Assembly: GCF_021869535.1 (NCBI RefSeq)
Contig: NW_026262659.1
Span: 7,254,001-7,318,000, forward strand
Reading direction: 5' to 3'
DNA from: Mytilus californianus
Taxonomy: Eukaryota; Mollusca; Bivalvia; Mytilida; Mytilidae
Length of the DNA stretch: 64,000 nucleotides
A program made the position numbers and the translations under genes. The notes beneath the pieces are model-generated. The model saw nothing but the letters and a program-made list of their open reading frames with translations. It ran no database searches and had not been told where the DNA came from. Shown here one piece after another: positions 1 to 11,400 of this stretch (position 1 is its first letter; each line of letters starts with the position of its first letter).

Positions 1-1529
1 TACTGAATCAAGACAGGATTCAAATGTCAAATCTAATGTTGAATTCCCTTGCAATACCTTTTTCTTTATCATGGTTATTGTATTTAAAAAAAGTTATAAT
101 CAAAGTTATCTCAATGTAAATTTCTTCATAATCTAAAATAAAAGGAAATTGGTTTGCAATCTGTGTATGATTATTAATTAAACTAAATACATACATTTAT
201 TAAACTCAATGAATATAACTATAAATTGTGCCTCATTAATTCCATACAGGTTCTACGGAAGAGACTCAAATTGTAAAAAAGAAGCCTAAACTAATGGATA
301 ATTATTTAAATGGTAAATCATGAACTTGCGAATACATCATATTTTTCTTCTTTTATTTAAAAAAAACAAAAAAACTAGGCCTATTTCAGTGCAGTTTTTG
401 AGTGCTAATTGAGTCAATGATTATTTTTTTTGGAACACAAATAAGTCACACTTCATGTGATTATGAAAATACTTTCAATAAGAGTGATTAAAATGCATAT
501 TTAGTCAGATCTATAGAGATTGCTTTAAGTTCAAAGGACAAGACTTTTATGTTTCCATTGTACATGTAATATTTGTATTCAATGCTTTTACAGGAGTCCT
601 TCATCACAAAAATATTAAATATCAACAATGCATGATTTTTTCCAGTCATCTTGGTTCAAGGTTATGCAAATATATGTATAACATTACCATACCTTATTGT
701 TTCAGTTAAGTTGAAATGTCAAATATTTAACTTAAAGAGAATTATTAATTCAGTCAACTTTACAGGTAAATTCACCATTGTTTTTTCAAACAAACACACA
801 TGTGTGTGTACATTTGGTTCACTGTGCATACATGTTGATATCCATGTGTAAGACCAAAAAACTACAATGTCAAAAAATGTCTTTCTTTCAGAATTTAGTT
901 CAAACAGGGTTTCATAAGGAGTGACAGAATGTTAGATTTGAAATATTTTTTTAACTTTGAGATACGTATTAATTCTTTTACTTCGGTAGACTATACATAA
1001 TCTTAGTTTATCTGTGAAAACAGAAGAAAAACTAACAGACAATATCTCATTATTTTCAACGTATTTGTTTTAGGACGGCCAATTTGGGTTATATTTTCTT
1101 TAATAATAAGACACAGGCTTAAGAGATGGAAAGACATCAATTTCTGACTCCAAAGGTAAGTAAGAAACAGAAAACAGAAAATTTTCCAAATTGCTGCCAA
1201 TTTCATTTTTCCGTGAAATTAACACAATTTATTAACTAATGAACTTATATCAGTTACAAAAAAATAATCCGTTTATTCTTTTAACAATTTTCAGGTAGTT
1301 TTTTATGTTTTAAAATTAAAAAAAAACTTAAATAAAACAAAGAAGCCATTAATGGCCAAGCTGTTGTTTAATCCACAGATGACGATAAAAACAAATTTAA
1401 TCATTATAATTTAAATTGGGTTTTTTCTGCATTACCTGTCTACATGGTCTACTTGTATAAAAGAATCATACGTTAACCTTGGCACCAATTTTGTATGTTA
1501 AATACTAGTAATGTGCAGTTGTCATGAAA
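1..1529. other. No supported feature
   Basis: AT-rich sequence with short open frames only (up to about 66 codons), none with recognisable protein character. I see no repeat family shared with the rest of the window here. Confidence 0.5.
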
Positions 1530-1885
1530 TGATGATGATGGATGGCTGCTTAACATCCAGCGGCAAATTAATGTGCATATTCAGGACGAGAACATGTTAA
1601 TGTAATATGAATATTAACCCTGCCTGCTTTGTACTAGACTGACATGCTGAGCTGGATTTTTAATGTGCTAATTCACAAGGTAACAGTCCGCTGGAAGACA
1701 TGTAACCTTACCCATTATTCCGACTCCGAGCTGACCAGTCTTAGTTCTTACTCCTTAGTGCTGTGTGCTTGGCGGAGAAGCAGCAAATACCACTTATAAA
1801 GTCTTTTGTTTGATACAGCCGGGGGTACCAACCCAGGACCTCCCGCACTAGAGGGGAACAACACGCTACCACAGCACAGAGGAGG
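1530..1885 (-). repeat. tRNA-derived SINE, full-length or nearly so
   Basis: Read on the minus strand, the right-hand end has a tRNA-like head: an A-box-like stretch (tggtagcgtgt) and, about 35 bases later, a B-box-like stretch (ggtcctgggttggtacc). A body of about 250 bases follows, ending in a tail that contains gttctcgtcctgaatatg and then short tgatga-type repeats. The tail matches the tail of the element at 47826-48300, which has a different head. An RNA polymerase III origin is inferred from the boxes. Confidence 0.65.
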
Positions 1886-2604
1886 TTTATTTCATGAAAT
1901 AGAAGTTCCTTTATAATACAAGTTCCAATAGAAACAGATATTATGGCATATTGTTTATAACAAAATTCCATTTGAACTCTGTTTAATTGGTAACAAATAT
2001 ATGTTGACACCTAGAGTGCCGAATTAACCAGGTCTCGATTGACTAGACTTCTCGATTTTGGATATAACCCCCAATAATGTATTAATGAGGACGTTCCCCA
2101 ACCTGTTATGTGACACTTGTCAGGTATGATTTGTACCTGGACAGTGACTAATTACTGATAGGGGTGAAAACTTTGGATAATTAAACTTGTCTTTACAGTC
2201 ATACTTATTCACCTGTCTTCGACTAAATTAAGTTGGTTAAACCATGTCAAAATTATTCATGTAAACCACTTTTCTTCCTTATGTCGTCTGAATCAGCTGG
2301 CAGATTTTATTTCAAAAGTTATCTATCTGTAGATTGATACCGATATGAACCTTTCAAGATATTACTAATACAATTTAATACATTTCAACAACAACGCACC
2401 ACAAAGGACCAAAACTAGAAATATTTATTACCAATAATACTCGTTTTGCAATACGTAATATAGTTCGTCGATGGACAGTTATTGTTAAATAATGAGCATA
2501 TGAAAAATTTATTCATTTGTCTTAAATTTTTAAGCGATTTCAGCTTGACATATATGAGGGTCTGGATGGGATTTCATAAGTTACCGTGAGTACCGAGCAA
2601 TGGA

Positions 2605-2775
2605 CAAATCTACAGAAAAATAGGTCAAACAATAAAGAATAGAGAGAAATAGGTCAATAAAAAAAGAATGGAGAATAATTGGGTGTTAAAATATAAAGAA
2701 CAGAGAAACATGGGCAAAACGAATAAAGAGTAGAGAAAAATAACATAAAAAATTAAAGAATACAGTACAGATATG
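2605..2775. repeat. Degenerate A-rich tandem repeat
   Basis: About five imperfect units of roughly 35 bases around the theme aataaagaatagagagaaa. Flanking sequence from 1886 to 3439 holds nothing else that I can support. Confidence 0.5.
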
Positions 2776-3439
2776 AAAGACCCCCTCCAGACACTCGTAT
2801 ATAATAGTTATTTTAATAATTAGTAATACAGGAATACTGTGGTTGAATATTTTTTCAGATTATTAGATAAGAACAATTAGCCGATCGTGCGACACCCCGC
2901 AGTAGTATAAACAATTTCATTTGCTGAAACACTTTTATAAAAAAAAATATAGATACTGTGACAAAAGTTCACAAATGATTATACATAGAGTAGGAAACAA
3001 ACCTATGACCATAGGAAGCGGCCAGTGGAGCGATAGAGGCTGGGACTTAGACATTTACATATAGGTTACTACATTGTTTTTGTCGAATTGAGAATACTTA
3101 GTCTCATGCAAGACTTTTCATGTGATTAAAAAATGACAAAAAAACCCATTAATATCTAGTTAAGATACTTGGTATATATGAATTGCTGCATGACCTATAA
3201 TTGCCTTTCTTAGGAAAACCAAATGTTGTCTCATGAGAACAAGGAGCTTCTTGACTGTTTTTTAGACGGTCTGCAAAGATAGATATTTTTTTTTAAATGA
3301 AGGGTCAAGCATAATGAAGTAATGTAGGAGAAAAAAAACCTAACTGTCAATACCAGTAGCTTCATAAATGTTGATCTTCCAGATCGTTTTAAAACAAATT
3401 CTTCAAAACTCAAGATATATCAGTATCATTTTACACCAG

Positions 3440-4260
3440 ACACGCGTCTCGGCCACTTAATGACATCATCACTCAAAATAGGATCTTTGCCTGCAGTTTA
3501 TTTGAACACTTGATTTGCCAGTTTAGATCATGTAGCATTTCAGATACACTGCTGGTGTTGTGCTATCTGTTGCAGGCATATCGTGCAGCTTTTCTTTGCA
3601 TTTCTAAAAGTCTGTTTATATTTTCTGAAGTGTGTAGATCCCAAACTGTGCAACAATTTTCTAGGTTTGATCTGACATAGTTTGGTAAGCTCTTTCCTTA
3701 ACTAATTTTGAGTTAATCTCTAGGTTTCACCTGATGAATGACAGGGATCGATTTGCCTTTGCTGTTGATTGCTGTATATGTGTGTTCGGTTTGAGATCTG
3801 CAGAGAATGTGGTGCCTAGATATTTTGTGGATTGGACTTGTTCTAGAATGTGACCATGCATGTTGTAGTAAAAATGTCTTTTATTTTTCTTAGTTGAGAC
3901 TATGAGGATGTTACATTTGTCCCGGTGGAATGACATGAGTCAAGTCTTTCTCCCATTATATAGCTGCTTCAATGTCTTCTTGAAGCTTAACGTAATCGTT
4001 TTGGTAGGTAGTAGGCCGGTAAATAATGCTGCAGTCAGCAAAACCTCTTATTTAGCTGTGTTTTAGGTAGTTAGGTAAGTCGTTAATGTAAATGAGAAAG
4101 ATGATTGCTAAGATTTTACAAGTTCTATTTGAGTGGGCAGCAATTCTAATATCATATGATTCATGACAATTGACTTCTACATGTCTTCGAAACTTTAATT
4201 TGTTGTCGTTAACGTAAAAACCATGAACTCGATTGACTATAAACCACATCTGCAAGTAAT
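3440..4260 (-). pseudogene. Non-LTR retrotransposon (LINE) reverse-transcriptase relic
   Basis: Translated on the minus strand in shifting frames, this region shows the order typical of Jockey/CR1-type LINE reverse transcriptases: FLIYINDLPNYLK near 4060-4110, then FADCSIIYR near 4025, which is the catalytic F-A-D-D motif with the second Asp changed to Cys. Next come the post-catalytic segment MSFHRDKCNILIVS (3895-3936), the HGHILEQVQSTKYLG thumb-like segment near 3820-3865, and decayed Ala/Tyr-rich C-terminal pieces down to about 3440. Stops and frameshifts are frequent, and the altered catalytic residue argues against function. No endonuclease domain or 5' end is visible. The family assignment rests on motif order; the clade is uncertain. 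Confidence 0.75.
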
Positions 4261-4449
4261 ATTCCTTCTGTCAACTTTTATTTTGACTGACACTGCATAC
4301 GGTTATGGTTTTCTCAGACTGTTTATGACGTCTTTACACTAAACCAGTGTATTCGGATTTATATAATAGTATGAGGAAACCTTTTCTATTGATTAGTGTA
4401 CATTGGGCTTCAAATTAGCTTTCAGTAACGACTGCGAGTACTCTTAAAT

Positions 4450-5215
4450 CAGTACTTTCTTCATTTTGATAGCTGTTTTTATGCTTTCTACCGAAGACGA
4501 TATTATCAAAATACTGTACTTTGTTTTTATCGACAACAGATTGAGTTTGATGGATTGGTTATTCAGCAAACAATCGGTTTTTCAATGGGTACTTATTGTG
4601 CACCCATCATCGCCAACTTGTTTCTGTACTCATATGAATTAAAATTCATACAAAAACTGGCTAAAGGTAAACAGAAAAGGCATTTTGCGAGATAATTTAA
4701 TTCCAATTTTAGATATATTGATACCTTGTCTATCAATAATCCACATTTCAATGAGTACAGTGAACTTAGAATAAAGGAAACTGCCGAATTTAGAGGGTCC
4801 GTTTCATATATGGATGTATTTCTCGATATTGACACAGATGGACGATTTTAAAATATATGACAAAAACGTTTAGCAAAAATACTGAACTCGAAGGCAAATT
4901 CAAAAAGGGGAAGTCCATAAAAATTGACAAAATCAAACGCTATCAACATATGAGACATTTTCGACTTTCCCATTGTCAACCCATCTCTCAGCATAACATA
5001 ATCTCCGCTCCATCGTACGACGTTCGCACTTCTTAACTGATATTTTACACGCGTTGATCTTCTCAATATAAATGCTTCTATTAAAGGAGTTTTTTCCGAA
5101 CACAAAAGGTTATAGGTTTGAGTGTCTGAGATCTATATTACAAAAGTTTTTGCGGTTCCAATCACTAATTGGTTAACTGTTCCGATGATGATGTGTTTCA
5201 ACTCACAAGCGACAT
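4450..5215 (+). pseudogene. Penelope-like RT relic, subfamily D
   Basis: Plus-strand translation, with stops and shifts, gives VIQQTIGFSMGTYCAPIIAN followed by LFLYSYELKFIQ, then FRYIDTLSINNPHF (4700-4750), where the usual YIDD has become YIDT. A piece resembling SYLDLFLDIDTDGR comes next at 4805-4850. The frame is then interrupted by about 95 bases of another repeat (4862-4955). Fragments equivalent to DDFxFPIVN and GYRxxxL follow to about 5215. The order and wording match the other PLE RT fragments in this window. The catalytic change, stops and insertion make it dead. Confidence 0.75.
4862..4955 (-). repeat. Repeat family B fragment inside PLE relic
   Basis: The reverse complement resembles the 3' part of the abundant family B (gagcttttgattttgcca...ttccttggagttcgg). 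It sits between the parts of the PLE RT that encode the TKIYDK-like and DDFDFP-like pieces, so it inserted into, or recombined with, the RT copy. Confidence 0.5.
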
Positions 5216-5620
5216 ATGTTTGCGGTCTTAGATCTTTAGATACCAAAATAGTCGTCTAATTATAAATTATCATTCTGTATTATTCTTCATAGGGAGGTTT
5301 TGACTGAGCTTGATTAGCATGCCGGGTGATTCTATCATAGTAGGAAACACTTTCCTTGTCGACGTACCTTGTCTCGACCCGATCGAGGTTAATGCGATTT
5401 CATCGTGTTTTGTTTTTAAACTTGCTTTGCATCGTCTGAACGGAGTTACCAAATTTGAACATAGGCAAACTAGCGTTTTCTCTAACAAATCATGTTAGTG
5501 CTGCAGCTGAACTGATGATACCTCCGGTTACCCTGTGCTACAAGAAGAAAAGAACACTTCTTAAATGTGGTATGTCCGAAGCGAATTTTGTTTTAAATAT
5601 ACCTTTATCAAGAACACTCC

Positions 5621-5655
5621 AACATCCTCATAGTCTCAACTAAGAAAAATAAAAG
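5621..5655 (+). repeat. 35-bp LINE fragment
   Basis: These 35 bases are identical, in opposite orientation, to positions 3878-3912 in the LINE RT relic. Flanking bases on both sides differ. Confidence 0.7.
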
Positions 5656-5670
5656 TCAAGGATAAATAAA

Positions 5671-5892
5671 TACTGTAAACCAACTTATTTTTGCGAGCGA
5701 TTTATTTTCGCGACTTTCGTGAGTAGAAAAATAACGCGAATATAAATCGTCGCGATTATGTATAACTTGGATAATTCCTTATTAAACTTCATCAAGTAAG
5801 TCAAGAAATCGCGAAAGTAAATAGCCGCGAAGTGGTTTACAAAGGGTAAAACGCGAAATAAAGTATCCGCGAAAATAAGTTGGTTTACAGTA
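5671..5892. mobile_element. MITE with about 25-bp terminal inverted repeats
   Basis: The first 21 bases (5671-5691, tactgtaaaccaacttattt and one more t) are the exact reverse complement of 5872-5892, and pairing continues past one mismatch into gcg. The element is 222 bp with no coding capacity. TA at both outer ends (5671-5672 and 5891-5892) could be a target-site duplication, as in Tc1/mariner-type MITEs. The interior repeats cgcgaa/ttcgcg motifs, so the whole unit can fold on itself. Confidence 0.8.
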
Positions 5893-6103
5893 CTTGAATC
5901 CTTAAGGAACTATATAACTAAAATAGACATATAAAGAATGACCAAAAGAAAGTATAGTATGCTTTCAATATAAGGCAATTCCCAAATCAAATATTAATTT
6001 ACTGTTCCGATAATTTCAGAAAAGATCATACTGTTAGTCAAACACTGAAAGGACATTCAAACATGCATGCCATATCACTGGAGAGAAGTCAGAACCAGAA
6101 GAT

Positions 6104-6137
<34 letters not shown>

Positions 6138-7924
6138 ATCAACATATTGGCTTTTTGTCCTCGAGGTTAATACTATCCTTGCACCAGCCTACACTGCTGG
6201 TATGTAGTATCATTGATACAGTCACTTTCTGTACTACAACTAAAATTTTGTAGTCATTCTAACCACCATGTTTGTTCATCACATTACAAATTAAAGATGT
6301 CCGTTGCCAATTTTGGCTATTTTTTCTGAAATTTCTGGTTTTCAACTTATTATTGATGTTGCCTTCCAGCTGTTTTCTAATTTAAGTAGCACCGACAGGA
6401 CTTGTGTAGTTGACACGGGCGTCTATAATATTCATTAGTAATTAATATTTTACATGATAGCGTTTTTGACTTTTTACAACGATTGGGTCGATACTGCTGC
6501 TGACAGATGTCAGAATATGCGCAAGATTTGGTAAGAAATATATAGCAGAAAACGTTGTTTTTTTTTTTCGATGACAGATGAGACAGCGTTTATTATAAAT
6601 AATCATAAAGAATTAGTTCTTTATTACACATTTCTTATAGATATTTTTGTTCTCGTTCTTATTTTTGCTTTTAGCGATTGTTTTCCGTATTACGATTTTG
6701 TTGTTGTTGTAGTTCATGGTAAAACAATTTGTTTTAACGACACAATAGGTAATGTATAATGAAACAAACTGAAATATAAAAAAGGAAACGAAATGCATTG
6801 TGTTTAAAATGTAACATAGAAGTGAATAATGAAAGTCATCCATCATGGGTTACATGGGGGAAATAAATTAAATAAGTTTCAGAAAAGTTATCACAAAATT
6901 CTGTGTGATGTGAAGCAAATTAATTTCACCAGCAGTTTCCCACTCATATATTTGTTGTATAAACTGTATTAATATCTTTGATCACGCTATCATATTACTT
7001 GGCGTCAATCAGGTCTTATTGAAATGGAGAACAATAATTACTCACATGTTCTCTTTAGTAATATTGGCTTTCTATATTGTACTCTTATTTTGTACTAATT
7101 ACGGAAATTCTTCCTCTGTTATTAGCGTCGATAAATGAATGTTCCGTTCAGTAATTATTCGAGCGACTTGTTCTAATAATTATGTTGCATAATACTGGAC
7201 GTATCTTAGAGCGGATATTGGTTTGCTTGCTTTAGAGGTCGTCATGTCCTATAAAAGTGCTCTGACTAATTATTCACCTTGTACTCTATTAAGTGACAAA
7301 CTTTTACAGGAAATTAATAGAAAATAAATGAAAAAAGTAAATTACACACAAAGAAAACATAGAAATAATTCCACGATTAAAGAATATCCAATTACAATAC
7401 AATCAAGTGCACCTTTAGGTAAAATGTAGGCATTCTTGTAACAATTATTTGAAACTCTGATATTTTTTCTCCACTTTAATGAAAAATAAAAGAAACACTT
7501 TTCCATAAGTGTTTGGTCTCATTTTTGTAAACCATAAATTTCCCTTGAATAATCACCAAAAAAACTTTAATAGCGACAATATTTGTTTACATCAGATTTT
7601 TTAAAACTTTTGGTCGATGTTAATTTTATTGACTGTAGTAGATCATAATCAGTTTTATTTGGTATATGTAGTTCACCACCATGCACCAACATGATTTTAT
7701 AAAATATGCGCATGCATTCGCATGCAGTATTGCTAATATACAATATGTTTTTGCATTATTGTATATTTGAAAGAGCCGTAAAGTTTATGTAGACACCGCC
7801 AATAATTGTAATGGTAAGTTCACAATTTGGAAACTGCAACTATTTCTTTTGTAAGTTTGGTTATAGATTAAAATCTTAGAACCACACACAGTTGACTCCA
7901 CATTAAAAGATTGATTTCATATAA
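5893..7924. other. No supported gene; one poly(A) tract
   Basis: Contains a run of 32 A residues at 6105-6136, possibly the tail of an unrecognised retroposon. The remainder is AT-rich with no recognisable coding or repeat structure. Confidence 0.5.
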
Positions 7925-8105
7925 CTTCTATAATTTTCTACCCCAGGAATAGATTACCATAGCAGTATTTGGCTAAACCGTTCGGAATTTTGGGTGCTCA
8001 ATGCTCATCAACTTCGTACTTAATTTGGCCCTTTTAACTTTTTTAATTCGATTTTTTTAGACAAAATCGCGTCTGGCGTATACAATTTAAATCCTGGTAT
8101 GTATG
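7925..8105 (+). repeat. Hammerhead-repeat (retrozyme-like) relic
   Basis: Aligns by eye with the 342-bp monomer at 31368-31709: ccaggaatagattacc, tatttggc, tcaatgctc and the distal gcgtctggcgta followed by aatcctggta. The 5' half of the hammerhead core (CTGATGA and helix II) is lost or scrambled; only the cleavage-site half survives at about 8059-8080. Confidence 0.65.
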
Positions 8106-8109
8106 ATGG

Positions 8110-8812
8110 GTTTATTCTATCTTGACGTACATCTAGAAATTGACAATAAGGGTCGGTTGAGAGCAAATAATTACAACAAAAGGGATGATTTCAGTCTTCC
8201 AATTGTGAGCTGTGTTTTTCTATGAAGCAATAATCTAGTCGCTCATGTATATGGAGTATAAAATTTATATCTCCCAGTTGATACGATATTTCAGGGCTTA
8301 TGCTTTTTATCTTGATTTCTTCGATAGAACGTTGGTGCTCACAAGGAAGCGATTAAATTAAGAGTCCCAAGTCGAAAAGTTGAAAGCTTCGAGAATTTTT
8401 ACGAAGGCCATCACGAGTTGGTTGACCGATAAGAAATATCTGTTTCACAGATAAAGACGGATAGAGTGTAATTGTCGTAACCACAATCCCGTTCTCTTTT
8501 TATCGAATGTAAAATCACCGAATGATGCTAAACATCGGTTTAGAACTAACATGAGCAACACGAAAGGTGCAACATGCGGAGCAGGATCTGCGTACTATTC
8601 CGAAGCACTTTAGATCATCCCCTGTTTTGTGGAGTTCGGGTTTCTTTCTTTTTAGTTTTCTGTGTTGTATTTTGTAGACAGTTGTTTGTTTTTTTCGGTT
8701 TTTTTGTCAGTGCGTTGGCAGTTTGTCTTCGGCCTAGGAGTTTGAATGTATCAGTTATTCTTCAACTGATGATACTTTATTGTCCCTTTGGTATTTTATA
8801 CTTCTTTTTGCT
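8110..8812 (+). pseudogene. Penelope-like element subfamily A, 3' half relic
   Basis: The plus strand resembles 53550-54215 base by base. It encodes remnants of LDVHLEIDNKGRL, KRDDFSLPIV, a YISQLIRYFRAY-like stretch and FYEGHHELVDR, with many stops. A 3' untranslated region follows that contains gagcaggatctgc and ends in a ccctttggtatttt-like terminus near 8812. The long open frame at 8574-8906 lies in this 3' UTR and is not a gene. Confidence 0.75.
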
Positions 8813-9397
8813 ATCTGTTTTCTCGATAGTCATTGTAGCTTGTCAAAACTGTCTAGATACGTATACCGCTCAATATTTGCTTCATTGCATAACGTTGGAT
8901 GGCTAGCACTTTTGATATTCCAAGTAGAATCGTTCTACTCGTTTACTTGTTTCATTTCAAGAATATCTTTTATCTTTAATAAGGAATAGAGCATTTTCTT
9001 TCCAGCGTCTGTCGTCTGTTCGTTCTGAGAGCAATATGGTCTCATTTTTTAAATATTAATCGACGTGTTATTTGTCCATATACATTCTCCGACACCTCTG
9101 ATACCGATTTTGTATCTCATTGACTGAGACTCAGACATAATCGGCTCATTCCAAAGTGAATCTTTTCCAATAACTAAGACTTATGATTCTGACTGCATCT
9201 GTGTTTATGCAATCCCAAAGTAGTATTTGGATGACGTGGGAAATCGCTCAACCAATTCGAAGTTTTTTTGGTGTGGTTACCTTATCGGTCTTCTTAAAGT
9301 AGTTATAAATTATTGCAAGCCTCTCATACAAACTTCTTCTCTCATCAACGGCTCGTGACATGGTAATGGCTTAGCTGTTGTATAGCAGGTTATTTGA
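8813..9397. other. No supported feature
   Basis: Unremarkable AT-rich sequence between two PLE relics. Confidence 0.45.
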
Positions 9398-10108
9398 AAA
9401 TGAAATTGAGAATGGAAATGGGGAATGTGTCAAAGAGACAACAACCCGACCACAGAACAGACAACAGCAGAAGGCCACCAACAGGTCTTCAATGCAGCGA
9501 GAAATTCCCGCACCCGGAGGCGTCCTTCAGCTGGCCCCTAAACAAATATATATACTAGTTCAGTGATAATGAACGCCATACTAAACTCCAAATTGTACAC
9601 AAGAAACTAAAATTAAAAATAATACAAGACTAACAAAGGCTAGAGGCTCCTGACTTGGGACAGGCGCAAAAATGCTGCGGGGTTAAACATGTTTATGAGA
9701 TCTCAACCCTCCCCCTATACCTCTAGCCAATGTAGAAAAGTAAACGCATAACAATACGCACATTAAAATTCAGTTCAAGAGAAGTCCGAGTCTGATGTCA
9801 GAAGATGTAACCAAAGAAAATAAACAAAATGACAATAATACATAAATAACTACAGACTACTAGCAGTTAACTGACATGCCAGCTCCAGACTTCAATTAAA
9901 CTGATTGAAAGATTATGTCTTCATCATATGAATATCAGGCACAATCCTTCCCGTTAGGGGTTTAGTATCATACCATCATAACATATATGAGAAGAACATA
10001 ACCCGTGTCATGCCAACAACTGGTTTTTAAATAAATGTGTTTAGTGCCGATGCAAAGACCCTATAAGTGAATCAATATTAACGCCAAAATATGCAATCTT
10101 GGTATACA
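9398..10108 (-). mobile_element. Penelope-like element subfamily B, 3' end only
   Basis: Nearly identical over about 700 bases to 36631-37328, where the same sequence is the C-terminal tail and 3' untranslated region of a minus-strand PLE. Similarity stops abruptly at caatctt (10108), as expected of a 5'-truncated retrotransposed copy whose 3' end lies at 9398. Few differences are visible, so the two copies are young relative to everything else here. The copy carries the two-hairpin 3' module (9649-9675). Confidence 0.85.
9649..9675 (-). other. Two-hairpin 3' module, PLE-B type
   Basis: On the minus strand, a GCA-TTTT-TGC stem-loop (9666-9675) is followed at once by CCTG, an eight-base loop TCCCAAGT-like sequence, and CAGG (9649-9664). 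The same arrangement recurs in repeat families B, C and F. Confidence 0.6.
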
Positions 10109-10849
10109 TACGACCAGTTTTCATCATGGTTTAAGCCCATTTTTCAATTGTGTTCTTCGACACGATATCGGTAGTATTTACTCGTGTACGTAATTAATGT
10201 GCAAAAGCTATAAAGTAATGGCATTAGTTAGCCTATCTAATTAACTATTATTAATTTATCATATACGACGAAAAGATCATGTTGTCTTTTTCATCTGATC
10301 CAGCACATATATTTGAACTAGTAAACTAGATTTTGGTTAACAGGATTGGTATTGGAGTTGCTAATTTGTGTATATAATTTACTTTAATATTAAACCAGAG
10401 TTATCTCTCTTTGAATCTTATTTTACTGCGGATTGTCACTAACCTCTTTATCTTAATATATTACGTAAGGCACATACAGATTGGCCTGGGAAATCCTGCA
10501 CACTAAATTTTACCAAATGTTTTGGTAGGTTTGAAGAAAACTTGTTGTTTTCAACTTGTTTCATTATTTCATGTAATTATAACGCACATGTTTATATGCG
10601 AATTAACTTAGATAAATTCATTGATACATGAAATTTATTTATTAAATCAATCCCAGGCTTCCATCGACAGTTAGCTTATGCATTGCTTACCTTATAGTAC
10701 CATCCAAGCTTGAGAGATGATAAGAAAAAAGTCTTTATTTGAGCACCAAACGTAATTGATATCTTTTTTTCAATAAACACACATTGCATTTAGCACGAAA
10801 ATATATTTCATTTTCACTCAAAGGCGTCCCATGAAGGGGTTATTAGCAT
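10109..10849. other. No supported feature
   Basis: AT-rich spacer between two PLE fragments of opposite families; no repeat recognised. Confidence 0.45.
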
Positions 10850-11400
10850 AAAAGAGAGACGAAAGATACCGAATGGACATTAAAACTCATAAGACGAAAA
10901 TCAACTGACAACGCCATGAGACAAAAGACAAAACAAACAAACAACAGTACACAAAATACAACATAGAAAACTAAAGACTGAGCAACACGAACCCCACCAA
11001 AAACTGGGGGTGATCTCAGGTGCTCCGGAAGGGTAAGCAGATCCTGCTCCGTGTGGCACGCGTCGTGTTACTCATGTTAGTACAAACCCGGTGATGAGTC
11101 TAATTCGGTAGGTCACATTCGGGGAAAAGAGGACGGAGTTGTAGTTACGACAATTGGAACATATCCGTTGTCATCTGTGAAATAGATATTCCATAACGGT
11201 CAACCAACTCGTGGTGGCGTCCGTAAAATTTACGAAGTGATGATTTCAACTTCACCACATGGAACTCTTGGTTTAATAGCTTCCCTGCGAGCAGCAACCC
11301 TCTATCAAAGAAATCATGATAGGAAATACAAGCCCTGGAATATCGTATCAAATGGCGTACAAGCCCTGGAATACGGTATTGTATCATAACGTGACATATG
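10850..11400 (-). pseudogene. Penelope-like element subfamily A, 3' end
   Basis: The minus strand reads the RT C-terminal tail: YSRACISYHDFFDRGLLL, then LRKFYGRHHELVDRYGIS and a terminal MFQLS stop at 11145. The subfamily A 3' UTR follows and ends at the tctctttt-like terminus at 10850. The RT frame is open for 80 codons but is 5'-truncated. The 5' edge has a local duplication (tacaagccctggaatat occurs twice at about 11328-11376). No endonuclease domain follows the RT tail. Confidence 0.8.

Noticed and set aside
1840..1885. Possible tRNA gene (A and B boxes on minus strand)
   Set aside because: No cloverleaf can be drawn and a long non-tRNA body follows; it is a SINE head.
8574..8906. 110-codon open frame
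   Set aside because: It is the translated 3' UTR of PLE subfamily A; the equivalent frame recurs at 54016-54333 for the same reason.
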